A stretch of 56,670 nt of DNA. It comes from a virus. Position 1 is the stretch's first letter. The number at the start of each line of letters is the position of its first letter. The DNA is taken from positions 1 to 56,670 of the IMG/VR virus record IMGVR_UViG_3300001282_000011. One strand, written 5' to 3'. Made by a program: the position numbers and the translations under genes. Positions 43,369 to 51,997 of this stretch are shown here, piece after piece. The notes below the pieces were generated by a model, which made no database searches, was not told where the DNA came from, and saw only the letters and a list, made by a program, of their open reading frames with translations.

Positions 43369-44037
43369 ATGGGTATAGTAAAAGGTCTAAAAGACTTAAA
43401 CAAAGCATTAGATAAACCTCAGTCAGTAAGTGGCGAAGGAAGCAAAGCACGGTGGGTAAAACTTGAAGACGGAGAAAGCATTAAGATTAGATTTCTTCAA
43501 GAGTTAGATCCAGATTCACCAACATATAACGATAAGTGTGGATTAGGTTTTATAGCAGTAGAGCACACAAATCCAAAAGATTACAGAAGAAAGCTTTTGT
43601 GTACAATGGAAGATCAAGGAAAGTGCTGGGGCTGCGAACAACATAGAAAAGATTATAAGGCAGGCTGGAAGGGTCGCTCACGACTATATATTAATGTATT
43701 GGTTGATGATGGAAAGAATGACCCTTACGTAGCAATATTGTCTCAAGGTTCCAGTGGAAAAACAGTCACTCCGACATTAATAGAGTATGCTGGAGAAATG
43801 GGATCTATAACAAACCTAATGTGGAGAATTAAAAGAACTGGTACAAAAACAGATACAAGTTATACAATTATTCCACTAGCAAAAGACGAAGAGCAGTTTG
43901 ACAGTTCTTCTCTAGAACTGTACAAGTTAGAAGAAACTGCAGTTCGTGATATGAAGTATGCAGATCAAGAATCCTTCTTTAATGGAGAAGGCGGTTCCGA
44001 GGAGCCAGAGTCTACATCAACAGATGTAACTTGGTAA
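43369..44037 (+). CDS. Putative ssDNA-binding protein with zinc-binding cysteines
   Basis: This 222-residue protein has a beta-rich core typical of OB-fold phage ssDNA-binding proteins (KIRFLQELD, LYINVLVDDGKNDPYVAIL, SYTIIPLAKDEE). It has a Cys/His group (C57, H66, C78, C86, C89, H92) like the zinc site of T4 gp32-type proteins, and an acidic tail (NGEGGSEEPESTSTDVTW). The place, between primase and DNA polymerase and behind its own promoter, fits. A second SSB-like gene lies at 49389, so this may serve replication specifically. Confidence 0.68.
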   Translation: MGIVKGLKDLNKALDKPQSVSGEGSKARWVKLEDGESIKIRFLQELDPDSPTYNDKCGLGFIAVEHTNPKDYRRKLLCTMEDQGKCWGCEQHRKDYKAGWKGRSRLYINVLVDDGKNDPYVAILSQGSSGKTVTPTLIEYAGEMGSITNLMWRIKRTGTKTDTSYTIIPLAKDEEQFDSSSLELYKLEETAVRDMKYADQESFFNGEGGSEEPESTSTDVTW

Positions 44038-44057
44038 TTTAGAAAGGCGGAGAGTTA

Positions 44058-47000
44058 ATGTCATTTGTACATCTACATGTACATTCCTATTATTCATTAA
44101 TGGATGGCCTTAACTCTCCTGCCGATCTTGTTAAAGCAGCAAAAGATGCTGGTCAGTCCTCTATTGCAATAACAGATCATGGCACATTGGCATCGCATAG
44201 AGAATTTCAGATAGCATGTAAAGAAAATGATGTAAAGCCCATACTGGGCGTAGAGGCATACATTTCTCCGACAGACAGATTTGATAGGTCTTCAAAGACT
44301 GATAAATCAATTCAGGCTTACAACCACATTATCCTACTTGCAAAAAATAAAAAGGGTCTTGAGAATATAAACGCACTACAAGAACTGGCTTGGAATGAAG
44401 GTTTTTATCATAAGCCAAGAATTGACAGGGAGATTTTAAAAGAATATGCAGAAGGTATTATTGTTCTTAGCGGATGCCTTAATGGCCTTGTTAGTAAGTG
44501 CATTGAACGCCAGGAGTTCTCAGAAGCCAAACTTATACTCAAAGACTTTAAACAGACTTTTGGCGAAGATTTTTATGTTGAAGTACAATCTCATAATCCA
44601 AAAGAAGTAAATGATAAGTTGCTTGAGCTTGCTGATGAATTAAAAATTAAGGCGGTGGCAACAGGGGACGCACATTTTGCAAAAGGGGAAGATAAGGTAC
44701 TAGAAGAGGCAATGCTCATATTGTCTACAAACCCCAAGATGGATAAAGAAGCTGACTTTGAAATGTCTCGCAACATGAAGGATATGCTAGATAGATTTAA
44801 TTACTTGTATCCAGACAGAAGAATTTCATTTCAAGATTATAATCTTTTTATTCAGACTTACGATGAAATTTCAGAAGACTTCCGTAAAGCAGGAATTCAG
44901 CGCACAGATATTTATCAAAATACACTAGAGATTGCCAATAAAGTCGAGGAGTATGATTTCTACAAAGGTCTAGACTTATTGCCTGTGCCCAAAAGAAATG
45001 CAGATGAGAAATTAAAAGAGTTAGCATACGAGGGGCTAAAGGCAAAAGGGTTAGATCAAGATGTTAATTATATTGAGCGTGTTGAAGAAGAGTTGAAAAT
45101 AATTAAAGACAAGAAGTTTGCTTCATATTTCTTGGTTATTGCTGACATGATTAATTGGGCCAAAACAAATTCCATTATGGTTGGTCCAGGTCGTGGTTCT
45201 GCAGCAGGCTCTTTAGTTTGCTACTCATTAGGAATTACAGATGTTGACCCAATTAAATATGATCTACTCTTTTTCAGATTCATTAATCCAGAGAGAAATG
45301 ACTTCCCAGATATCGATACCGACTTTGAGGATCGACGCCGCAAAGAGGTCAAGAACTACTTGAAGAAGAAATTCAAACATGTTGCCTCCATTTCTACTTA
45401 TACTTATTTTAAAGATAAGGGAGTCGTCCGAGATGCAGCACGTGTATTCATGGTTCCACTTTCCGATGTAAACCGTGCCCTTAAATCAATTGACACATTT
45501 GAAGATTATTTAGAGTCTCCAAACACAAGAGAGTTTAGAACTAAGTATCCAGAAGTGACTTGGCTTGCAGAAAGACTACGTGGCAAAATTAGAAGCGTAG
45601 GAGTCCATGCTGCTGGTGTTGTTGTCGCTAAAGATGATATTAGAAACTACGCACCAATTGAGTCTCGTGAAGATGCACAAGATAAGGTGTCTGGAAGAAT
45701 TCCAGTAGTTGCATACGATATGGATACTGTTGCCGATATAGGTCTAATTAAATTAGATGCCCTAGGACTTAAAACCCTTTCGGTTATTTCAGATACACTG
45801 TCTTCTGTAAAAGAAAGATATGGAAAAGAAATTAACTTGTCAAGTATACCATTAGACGATGCTGCTATATATAAAAGCTTAAGCGATGGCTATACCATGG
45901 GAGTGTTTCAGGCTGAAGCGACACCATACACAAACTTGCTAATAAGAATGCAGGTTTCTACTTTTGAAGACCTCGCAGCTTCCAATGCTTTGGTAAGACC
46001 AGGGGCAATGGACACAGTGGGACTATCTTACATAAAAAGAAAACATGGTCAGGAAGCAGTTAAATATATCCACCCCATAATGAGACCATTTACAGAAAAC
46101 ACTTACGGTGTAATTATCTATCAAGAGCAGGTTATGCAGGCCTGTGTATACTTAGGGGGAATGACCTGGTCTGAAGCAGACAAGGTGAGAAAGGTTATTG
46201 GAAAGAAGCAGGATGCAAAAGAACTCAGTCCATTTAAAGATAAATTTATTCAAGGCGCTACACAGCATATCAGCAAAGAAGAAGCAGAGCACCTCTGGAA
46301 GACCTTTGAAGCCCATGCAGGCTACTCGTTCAATAGGTCTCATGCTGTTGCTTACTCTATGCTTTCTTATTATACCGCTTGGCTTAAGCATCATTATCCT
46401 CTTGAATTTTTATTCTCGATCCTTAAAAACGAAAACGACAAAGATGCAAGAACAGAATATCTGATTGAGGCAAAAAGATTAGGTCTTAAGATAAAGTTGC
46501 CTCATGTCAATGAGTCAGAAATTTATTTTTCATTGCAAAAAGACTCAATTAGATTTGGTTTGGCAGAAGTTAAGTTTATATCAGATAACATTGCTAATAA
46601 GATTATGGAGCAAAGGCCTTATAAGGATTATGCTGACTTTATTTCAAAAGCCTCTAAGAAGGGCAGTGGAATAAACTCTAGGGCTATAGCTGCATTAAAT
46701 GCTATAGGTGGCGCAGCCTTTGAGGATAATCCCAGAACTGGAAAAGAAGAGAATAACTATTATGAGTTTTTGAACATACCACAATTTAATGTTGGCATGA
46801 ATCCTAAAATTAAAGCTCAGGCTAGACCTATCGTAGAGTTCGATGACTTAGGATCATTCCCAATGTTTGGTATGGTTAAAAATATTAAGCGTGGGTCTGG
46901 CTGGTCAAGAGTTGAGTTAGTAGACGAGAGTGGTTCAGTTGGTCTTTTCCATAACGAACAAACTCCAATAGAGACTGGAAAGATGTATTTTATTCTGGTG

Positions 47001-47324
47001 GGAGACAATAGAATATCTCGTTATGTAAAAGTAGATGATATTAAAGAAGATTCTGATGATATATTTATAAAATATTTATACTCAAGTGGATATGATATTG
47101 ACGAGGAGCAGAGGATTGTGATAAGCTTTACTCCTTACAAAACAAAACAAGGCAAAACTATGGCTCATATAGTTATGTCTGATAAAGATAAGAACCTTAC
47201 AAGAGCAATTGCGTTTTCTAGCATGTATCCAATAGCCTTGGCAAAAATGCGTGAAGGAATGATATGTACGCCTATTCTAAAGAAATTAGATGACGGCACT
47301 TTAATGATAAAGGAGATAAAGTGA
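44058..47324 (+). CDS. dnaE: DNA polymerase III alpha subunit (DnaE-type, with PHP)
   Basis: This 1088-residue C-family polymerase opens with a PHP domain: H7-x-H9, D16, TDHG near 41, E66, then YNH, SGC and GDAH further on, the ligands thought necessary for metal-dependent proofreading. The catalytic PDIDTDFED motif and GPGRGSAAGSLVCY are in the palm, with finger-domain landmarks DALGLKTL and GVFQAEA. There is an HhH region and a C-terminal OB-like domain (FPMFGMVKNIKRGSGW). It is the phage replicase. Size matches bacterial DnaE. Confidence 0.95.
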   Translation: MSFVHLHVHSYYSLMDGLNSPADLVKAAKDAGQSSIAITDHGTLASHREFQIACKENDVKPILGVEAYISPTDRFDRSSKTDKSIQAYNHIILLAKNKKGLENINALQELAWNEGFYHKPRIDREILKEYAEGIIVLSGCLNGLVSKCIERQEFSEAKLILKDFKQTFGEDFYVEVQSHNPKEVNDKLLELADELKIKAVATGDAHFAKGEDKVLEEAMLILSTNPKMDKEADFEMSRNMKDMLDRFNYLYPDRRISFQDYNLFIQTYDEISEDFRKAGIQRTDIYQNTLEIANKVEEYDFYKGLDLLPVPKRNADEKLKELAYEGLKAKGLDQDVNYIERVEEELKIIKDKKFASYFLVIADMINWAKTNSIMVGPGRGSAAGSLVCYSLGITDVDPIKYDLLFFRFINPERNDFPDIDTDFEDRRRKEVKNYLKKKFKHVASISTYTYFKDKGVVRDAARVFMVPLSDVNRALKSIDTFEDYLESPNTREFRTKYPEVTWLAERLRGKIRSVGVHAAGVVVAKDDIRNYAPIESREDAQDKVSGRIPVVAYDMDTVADIGLIKLDALGLKTLSVISDTLSSVKERYGKEINLSSIPLDDAAIYKSLSDGYTMGVFQAEATPYTNLLIRMQVSTFEDLAASNALVRPGAMDTVGLSYIKRKHGQEAVKYIHPIMRPFTENTYGVIIYQEQVMQACVYLGGMTWSEADKVRKVIGKKQDAKELSPFKDKFIQGATQHISKEEAEHLWKTFEAHAGYSFNRSHAVAYSMLSYYTAWLKHHYPLEFLFSILKNENDKDARTEYLIEAKRLGLKIKLPHVNESEIYFSLQKDSIRFGLAEVKFISDNIANKIMEQRPYKDYADFISKASKKGSGINSRAIAALNAIGGAAFEDNPRTGKEENNYYEFLNIPQFNVGMNPKIKAQARPIVEFDDLGSFPMFGMVKNIKRGSGWSRVELVDESGSVGLFHNEQTPIETGKMYFILVGDNRISRYVKVDDIKEDSDDIFIKYLYSSGYDIDEEQRIVISFTPYKTKQGKTMAHIVMSDKDKNLTRAIAFSSMYPIALAKMREGMICTPILKKLDDGTLMIKEIK

Positions 47325-47545
47325 CACAAACACCAGAAGAAATATTTGAAGCAATGAATGCTTCTAGAATTTTGGTAGCAATATTAACCAAGTTGGGCTC
47401 AGTAGAAATACCAACAGAATTGTTTATGTCTTCAAATAATAAAGACAAGCAACTATCTGTTACATACAATGATGAAACACTTTCTTTTGAATTTAAATTG
47501 CGTGAAGATGGTGATGATCAAGAATATGAACTCGTTAATGACTGA
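47321..47545 (+). CDS. Hypothetical protein, 74 aa
   Basis: This short protein overlaps the polymerase stop (GTGA) and the MazG start, so it is cotranslated with both. It contains a helix with EEIFEAMNASRILVAILTKLG and a small beta hairpin (KQLSVTYNDETLSFEFKLRED). It is not recognised. Start GTG 47321 is the only one at the frame's beginning. Confidence 0.65.
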   Translation: MTQTPEEIFEAMNASRILVAILTKLGSVEIPTELFMSSNNKDKQLSVTYNDETLSFEFKLREDGDDQEYELVND

Positions 47546-47867
47546 TTATGGACTTGATGCATTGTCAGCGGTATTGCACGAAACTGCTAAGGAGAAAGGG
47601 TTTTGGGACGGAGAATATTCATATGACAAAGTTGGTAACAAGTTAGCTTTAGTGCATTCTGAAGTCACTGAAGTTCTAGAAGCAATCAGAAAAAACCAAG
47701 GTTCTGAAAAGGTTGTAGAAGAAATCGCAGATATTATTATTAGAATTTTAGATTTATATGCTGCGATGAGAAATGAAGAACATGTAATACATAGTTTAGA
47801 CGAAATATTACAAAATAAAATTAATAAAAACAATTTACGTCCTAGACTTCACGGAAATTTGTTTTAA
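47538..47867 (+). CDS. MazG-like nucleotide pyrophosphohydrolase
   Basis: This protein of 109 residues has the all-helical MazG signature: LVHSEVTEVLEAIRK with the ExxE pair and EEIADIIIRILDL with the ExxD pair, which bind magnesium. MazG proteins hydrolyse nucleoside triphosphates to monophosphates and in phages are thought to keep nucleotide pools or (p)ppGpp favourable. Start ATG 47538, from eight bases before the stop of the previous gene, gives the usual length of the family; a longer frame from 47469 is a chance extension. Confidence 0.85.
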   Translation: MTDYGLDALSAVLHETAKEKGFWDGEYSYDKVGNKLALVHSEVTEVLEAIRKNQGSEKVVEEIADIIIRILDLYAAMRNEEHVIHSLDEILQNKINKNNLRPRLHGNLF

Positions 47868-47876
47868 TGCTATACT
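47848..47876 (+). promoter_or_regulatory. Promoter of recA gene
   Basis: TTCACG (47848-47853), 17 bases, TATACT (47871-47876) with TG-C in front. It lies at the end of the MazG gene and precedes ATG 47896 by 19 bases with AAAGAGA as ribosome site. The -35 box is weak. Confidence 0.5.
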
Positions 47877-47895
47877 TACATAAAGAAAGAGAATA

Positions 47896-48900
47896 ATGAC
47901 AATACAAATAGATGATATATTAGCAAAGCTTGACCCTAAAACAAGAAATAGGGTGCAGTCTGCAGTAGATGTTACTGTTGAAAAGCAACCCACTCCTAGC
48001 ATTGGACTAAACTTGGCATTACGTGGAGGACTTGGCTTTGGAAGACAGGTTTTAGTTTGGGGCAATAAGTCTGCTGGTAAGTCATCATTCTGCTTGCAAA
48101 TGATTGCAGAGGCTCAAAAGGCAGGAAAAACTTGCGCCTGGATAGACGCAGAGCACTCATATGATAAATCTTGGGCTGAAAAGTTGGGCGTAAATTCAGA
48201 AGAGTTAATATATTCATCTGCCAAAACAGTTAATGATATGGTAGATGTTGCAACACAACTGATGGATGCTGAAGTGGATATAATTGTTGTTGACTCCATA
48301 TCTGCTTTATTGCCAGCCATATATTTTGAAAAAGATAGCTCAGAACTCAAAAAGCTTGAGGACACTAAGCAAATAGGAGCAGAAGCAAAGGATATGACCC
48401 ATGCGGTCAAAATGTTAAATTATGCAAACAAAAATACATTACTTGTACTCATTTCACAGCAAAGAAACCAATTTGGATCTATGCATGCCAGCCACATACC
48501 AACAGGAGGAATGGCAGTCAAGTTCTTCTCATCAACAGTCATCAAGCTTTGGTCTTCTGAAGCCGAGGCTAATGCTATTAAAGCTGGTGTTAAAGTTGGC
48601 GACAAGATTATTGAACAAAGAATCGGAAGGCCAGTCAATTGGATTATTGATTACAACAAGCTTGGGCCCCCAAATTTATCAGGGCAATATGACTTTTACT
48701 TCCAAGGAGAATCTTTAGGAGTCGACTCTGTAGGAGAAACACTAGACGTTGCAGAAATGTGCGGTGTTATAGAAAAAGGTGGAGCCTGGTATACAATTGG
48801 TGAAGAAAGATTTCAGGGTAGGGCAAAGGCCGTACAGTATCTACGTGATAATCCAAATGTTGTTGAGGAGTTGAATAATAAAATATATGCCAAGCATTAA
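47896..48900 (+). CDS. recA: RecA-like recombinase
   Basis: This 334-residue protein has the RecA core: Walker A GNKSAGKSS at 56-64, the AWIDAEHSYDKSWAEKLG segment, Walker B DIIVVDSISALLP, and LISQQRNQFG matching the L2-end Gln region. The GSMHASHIPTGGMAVKF stretch is the loop 2 analogue. It lacks the longer RecA N-terminus. It would promote strand exchange in phage DNA repair or recombination-dependent replication. Followed by nuclease and SSB genes. Confidence 0.9.
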   Translation: MTIQIDDILAKLDPKTRNRVQSAVDVTVEKQPTPSIGLNLALRGGLGFGRQVLVWGNKSAGKSSFCLQMIAEAQKAGKTCAWIDAEHSYDKSWAEKLGVNSEELIYSSAKTVNDMVDVATQLMDAEVDIIVVDSISALLPAIYFEKDSSELKKLEDTKQIGAEAKDMTHAVKMLNYANKNTLLVLISQQRNQFGSMHASHIPTGGMAVKFFSSTVIKLWSSEAEANAIKAGVKVGDKIIEQRIGRPVNWIIDYNKLGPPNLSGQYDFYFQGESLGVDSVGETLDVAEMCGVIEKGGAWYTIGEERFQGRAKAVQYLRDNPNVVEELNNKIYAKH

Positions 48901-49081
48901 TGAATTTATTGGACCTAAGCCAACAGAAGTACAAAATAAAAACATAGAATTAATTATTGGAAGTAAGCCATGCTCAAAATGTGATCTAGACTCTTCAGAG
49001 TATTTTTGGGATACCGTTAACTTCATTATGACTTGGACTTGCCCCAATGGACACAATAACTCTTTAAAGGTTAACTCATGA
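48887..49081 (+). CDS. TFIIS-like zinc-ribbon protein, 64 aa
   Basis: This 64-residue protein has C29-x2-C32 and C52-x3-H56 around an aromatic strand (SEYFWDTVNFIMTWTC), the pattern of a zinc ribbon. The ATG overlaps the RecA end by 14 bases. Its place between RecA and a putative nuclease suggests a DNA-binding accessory, but this is only from context. Confidence 0.65.
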   Translation: MPSINEFIGPKPTEVQNKNIELIIGSKPCSKCDLDSSEYFWDTVNFIMTWTCPNGHNNSLKVNS

Positions 49082-49386
49082 CCGAAAGAGGCGAAGCAAA
49101 ACGTGACGGGGCAAAGCAGCAAAAAAATAGTGGGCGTGGAGACTACAGTAAGGGTGATGCTCAATGGAAAAGTTTTGTTGTAGATTATAAAGAATATTCA
49201 TCAAGCATATCAATATCTGAAAAGATGTGGGCAAAGATTTGTACTGATACCTTCAAGGTAAATAGAGACAAGTATCCAGTACTAAAGCTGGTCTTGGGTT
49301 CCGAAAGTAACAAGACAAGACTAGCAGTGATTGAATGGGCGTTATTAGAAGAGCTAATGGATGCCTGGGAGAACAGGGAGATATAG
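49078..49386 (+). CDS. Putative PD-(D/E)XK nuclease, HJ resolvase-like
   Basis: This 102-residue protein begins with a basic, unstructured region, then GRGDYSKGDAQWKSFVVDYKEY (residues 19-40). A Gly-rich loop with an acidic residue (D27), followed by a strand ending in D36-x-K38, is the arrangement of PD-(D/E)XK nucleases, and KGD...DYK resembles small phage Holliday-junction resolvase-like proteins. The rest is helical. It lies between RecA and SSB, a recombination setting. Family assignment is by motif reading only. Confidence 0.5.
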   Translation: MTERGEAKRDGAKQQKNSGRGDYSKGDAQWKSFVVDYKEYSSSISISEKMWAKICTDTFKVNRDKYPVLKLVLGSESNKTRLAVIEWALLEELMDAWENREI

Positions 49387-49388
49387 AG

Positions 49389-49766
49389 ATGCCAAATCCA
49401 ACTATTACATTAGTAGGTAGGCTTGGTCAAGATCCAGCGCTTATAGGCGATAAAGGATTAAGACTGCGTGTGGTTACACATGATAGGGTGAAGAATGAAG
49501 AAACTGGAAAGTACGAAGATTCTGCTACCTCATGGTGGACCGTAAAGGTATGGGGTAGGTTAGCTGATCAGGCTAAATCTACTATTAAGAAGGGCCAAGA
49601 AGTAACTATTGTTGGAAAAATTTATGAAGAAAACTGGGTAGATAAGAGCGGCAACGAAAGAAGTTCTTACGAAGTCAAAGCCGATAGTGTAGCAGTTACA
49701 TCATACAGTCTTCAAAAAGAAATTGCTTCTGATAGATTTTTTGAAGAGACAGAGGTTCCTTTCTAA
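49389..49766 (+). CDS. ssb: Single-stranded DNA-binding protein (SSB, OB-fold)
   Basis: This 125-residue protein starts at ATG 49389 behind AGGGAGATATAG. It has the bacterial SSB core: ITLVGRLGQDPAL, LRVVTHDR, WWTVKVWGRLADQA, KGQEVTIVGKIYEE and YEVKADSVAV. The tail ends in the acidic EETEVPF tip that binds partner proteins. It is shorter than host SSBs because it lacks the long Gly-rich linker. It overlaps the XapX gene by one base. Confidence 0.92.
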   Translation: MPNPTITLVGRLGQDPALIGDKGLRLRVVTHDRVKNEETGKYEDSATSWWTVKVWGRLADQAKSTIKKGQEVTIVGKIYEENWVDKSGNERSSYEVKADSVAVTSYSLQKEIASDRFFEETEVPF

Positions 49767-49927
49767 TGAAAGAAATTATTCTAACCACTTTAGTGGGTGC
49801 GGTTGTTGGTGGAGTATTTAGCGCCTTCAAGCTTCCAATTCCAGCCCCACCAGTATTTTCTGGTTTGATGGGCATAGTTGGACTATGGATTGGCTATGCT
49901 TTGGTTACGAAAGTAGTGGTTGGCTAA
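49766..49927 (+). CDS. XapX-domain small membrane protein, 53 aa
   Basis: The ATG overlaps the SSB stop (TAATG). It encodes two short hydrophobic segments (LTTLVGAVVGGVFSAF and VFSGLMGIVGLWIGYALV) joined by KLPIPAPP, the pattern of the XapX (DUF1427) family of small membrane proteins. The family has no settled function in bacteria. In a phage it is unexpected, and a membrane role in lysis or host take-over is possible. Too short for a typical ORF cutoff, but its coupling to SSB supports it. Confidence 0.68.
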   Translation: MKEIILTTLVGAVVGGVFSAFKLPIPAPPVFSGLMGIVGLWIGYALVTKVVVG

Positions 49928-50263
49928 ATGTCTGATGTGAACACTCTGGAACTCATTAACTCTATTACTGAATTCAATGACTTGCATGAATATATGAAAG
50001 ATTCTCAGCTAGATAAAGCTTTGGCAATTGTGGTAAAATTGTTAATGAATCCAGATGTTCCCGCAGCAAAAGCTCCACAATTAATTATAGAATTGCAAGC
50101 AATGTCTACTAAATTTTCTATGATGGCATCTGTATATTCTACAATAGCAAAAGATAAAGCGGGAACAGTAAATAACAATAAGAAGAACATTTATTATTCA
50201 GCAAAGGAGTCTATAGACAAACTTGTGGATGCCCTCAAGTATGTTGTGAGATATAATGGGTAG
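49928..50263 (+). CDS. Hypothetical helical protein, 111 aa
   Basis: This 111-residue all-helical protein (TLELINSITEFNDLHEYMKD, then LIIELQAMSTKFSMMASVYSTIAKD) starts right after the XapX stop. It ends in a charged helix (KESIDKLVDALKYVVRYNG) and overlaps the Cas4-like gene by eight bases. A small recombination accessory is a guess from context. No family is recognised. Confidence 0.62.
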   Translation: MSDVNTLELINSITEFNDLHEYMKDSQLDKALAIVVKLLMNPDVPAAKAPQLIIELQAMSTKFSMMASVYSTIAKDKAGTVNNNKKNIYYSAKESIDKLVDALKYVVRYNG

Positions 50264-51032
50264 AGATATTGTAAATAACTTAAAGTTTAAAAAGATTTCT
50301 GGCAATTTTGATCCAGAAGCTTTTGGTAAAATGCTAGATGATGCTTACCTTTCTACAAAAAGGGGAGACCAGTCTATGACAAAAACTTCTTTTAGCCCAA
50401 GCTCGTTGGGTTATGGTAGCGGTAATTGTCCAAGATACTGGTACTTAGCCTTTAGCGGTGCTGTATTTATAGACAACAATGATTCAATTGCTGTTGCTAA
50501 TATGTCTCAAGGAACGCAAGCCCACGAAAGAATACAATCTATTATAAAAAAAATGGGGTTGCTAAAGCATGAAGAACAAGAAGTTATTAATGAATATCCA
50601 CCTATCAGGGGCTTCATAGATGTCATAGTTGACTGGAATAATAAAGATGTAATTGGCGAAATAAAAACTGCAAAGCAAGAATCTTGGGATGTCTATAAGG
50701 CAAAAATGTCACCATCCCCAAACCATTTGCTACAACTTTTAACATATATGAAAATAAAAAATATACAGGAAGGGTTTTTTCTGTATGAAAATAAAAACAC
50801 ACAAGAGCTATTAATCATACCCATACAAATGAATGATAAAAACACAAAGATTATCGAAGATTTATTTGTTTGGATGTGTGAGGTGTATGATAATTTTGTT
50901 AATGGTGATCTTCCGATTAGGCCATTTACAAAATCTAGTTCAGCATGTAAGTCATGCAAAATAAAAAAGGACTGCTGGGAAAAAGAAACTGGAACAGTTC
51001 AGATAGAAGCTTACGAGCCTATAAAGATATGA
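50256..51032 (+). CDS. Cas4-like (RecB family) exonuclease with Fe-S cysteines
   Basis: This 258-residue protein contains the PD-(D/E)XK nuclease core (H90; D122; E135-I-K137) and four Cys placed as in Cas4/AddB-type iron-sulfur nucleases: C58 in the N-terminal part and C231, C234, C240 in the C-terminus. It would degrade or resect DNA ends. There is no CRISPR array or other cas gene nearby, so it is better read as a phage recombination exonuclease than as a CRISPR part. Confidence 0.78.
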   Translation: MGRDIVNNLKFKKISGNFDPEAFGKMLDDAYLSTKRGDQSMTKTSFSPSSLGYGSGNCPRYWYLAFSGAVFIDNNDSIAVANMSQGTQAHERIQSIIKKMGLLKHEEQEVINEYPPIRGFIDVIVDWNNKDVIGEIKTAKQESWDVYKAKMSPSPNHLLQLLTYMKIKNIQEGFFLYENKNTQELLIIPIQMNDKNTKIIEDLFVWMCEVYDNFVNGDLPIRPFTKSSSACKSCKIKKDCWEKETGTVQIEAYEPIKI

Positions 51033-51307
51033 AGTGTGCTAATAAAGATTGTGCTAAAGATTTTGAGCCAAAAACTCATAATCAAAAATATTGTTCTGAT
51101 GATTGCTGTAGAGTTGCAACAAATAAAAAGATCATGGAAAAGTATTATGAGAAAAAGGCAATAAGATCTGGGTCAAAAAGATATTGCAAGAAGTGCTCCT
51201 CTAGGCTTAGCAGATATAATCAACTCTCTATATGTTCTAAATGTGAAAAGAATAACTCTTCATCAGATAGGTCTAAACTTTTGAGGATGATAAATGACAT
51301 TAGCTAG
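51029..51307 (+). CDS. Zinc-finger-like small protein, 92 aa
   Basis: This 92-residue Cys-rich protein has CANKDCAKDFEPKTHNQKYCSDDC followed by CKKCSSRLS and CSKC, eight Cys that form two zinc sites. The first site resembles the CxxC...CxxxC knuckle seen in HNH-associated or phage zinc finger proteins. ATG 51029 overlaps the previous stop (ATGA). A role in DNA binding is likely but unproven. Confidence 0.65.
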   Translation: MKCANKDCAKDFEPKTHNQKYCSDDCCRVATNKKIMEKYYEKKAIRSGSKRYCKKCSSRLSRYNQLSICSKCEKNNSSSDRSKLLRMINDIS

Positions 51308-51860
51308 CCTGGTTAAGACAAAGGCAAGTAGGGTTTTAGGCATAGATGCTTCTACAAATTCAGTAGCATTTTGTCTTTTAGAAAATAATAAACCAATTAA
51401 GTGGGGTAAAATTAATATAACTGGTAACGATATATATGAGAAGATATATGATGCTAAAGTTAAAACTTCTGCAATGCTAAATGAATTAAAGTCAGACTAT
51501 ATAGCAGTAGAGGGAGCAATACTTGTCAGATCCCCAGATGCTGTGATAAAATTATCTTATGTATACGGTGTCGTTATTGCTGAGCTTATGTCTACTGGGG
51601 CTAGTGTTATCACTATTTCTCCTTCATCTTGGCAGGCTCATATTGGAAATAAAAACCCAACAAAAATTGAGAAAGATAGACTTCGTAAAGAGAACCCTGG
51701 GTATGCTGATTCCTGGTATAAATCTAAAATGAGGGAGATTAGAAAGCAGCGTACAGTAGATTATTTTAACAAAAAGTATGATTTGAAGCTAGATGATTTT
51801 GATGTGGCAGACTCATTTGGAATTGCTTATTATGCAAATGAGGTTTTAACAAAGAGATGA
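51294..51860 (+). CDS. RuvC-like Holliday junction resolvase
   Basis: This 188-residue protein has the RNase H-fold resolvase ligands: GIDAS with D18, VEGA with E73, and a late FDVADSFGIAYYA with D170/D173. A helical insertion lies between, including SSWQAHIGNKNPTK. RuvC-like enzymes cut four-way junctions. In a phage this would clear branched DNA before packaging. It overlaps the zinc-finger gene by 14 bases. Confidence 0.82.
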   Translation: MTLASLVKTKASRVLGIDASTNSVAFCLLENNKPIKWGKINITGNDIYEKIYDAKVKTSAMLNELKSDYIAVEGAILVRSPDAVIKLSYVYGVVIAELMSTGASVITISPSSWQAHIGNKNPTKIEKDRLRKENPGYADSWYKSKMREIRKQRTVDYFNKKYDLKLDDFDVADSFGIAYYANEVLTKR

Positions 51861-51997
51861 AGCTGTATAAAAGTAAGGACTGGCTACATAGGAGGTATGT
51901 AGTTCAGAGAAAATCTATGGAAGAAATTGCTAAAGAGTGTGGTGTAACTGTTATGACCATATACAGAGCATTAAAGGATAACGGTTTTATAAAATGA
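51857..51997 (+). CDS. Tiny helix-turn-helix protein, 46 aa
   Basis: This short frame overlaps the RuvC-like stop and the next start (ATGA at both ends), supporting translation. It encodes MEEIAKECGVTVMTIYRALKDNGF, a clear helix-turn-helix with the turn at CGVT, as in the DNA-binding part of Hin-type or small regulator proteins. It is preceded by a basic segment (HRRYVVQRK). It may repress or activate phage genes, or recognise DNA ends. Confidence 0.6.
   Translation: MKLYKSKDWLHRRYVVQRKSMEEIAKECGVTVMTIYRALKDNGFIK

Noticed and set aside
50256-51032. A CRISPR-Cas component
   Set aside because: No array and no other cas genes are present; Cas4-like nucleases occur alone in phages.
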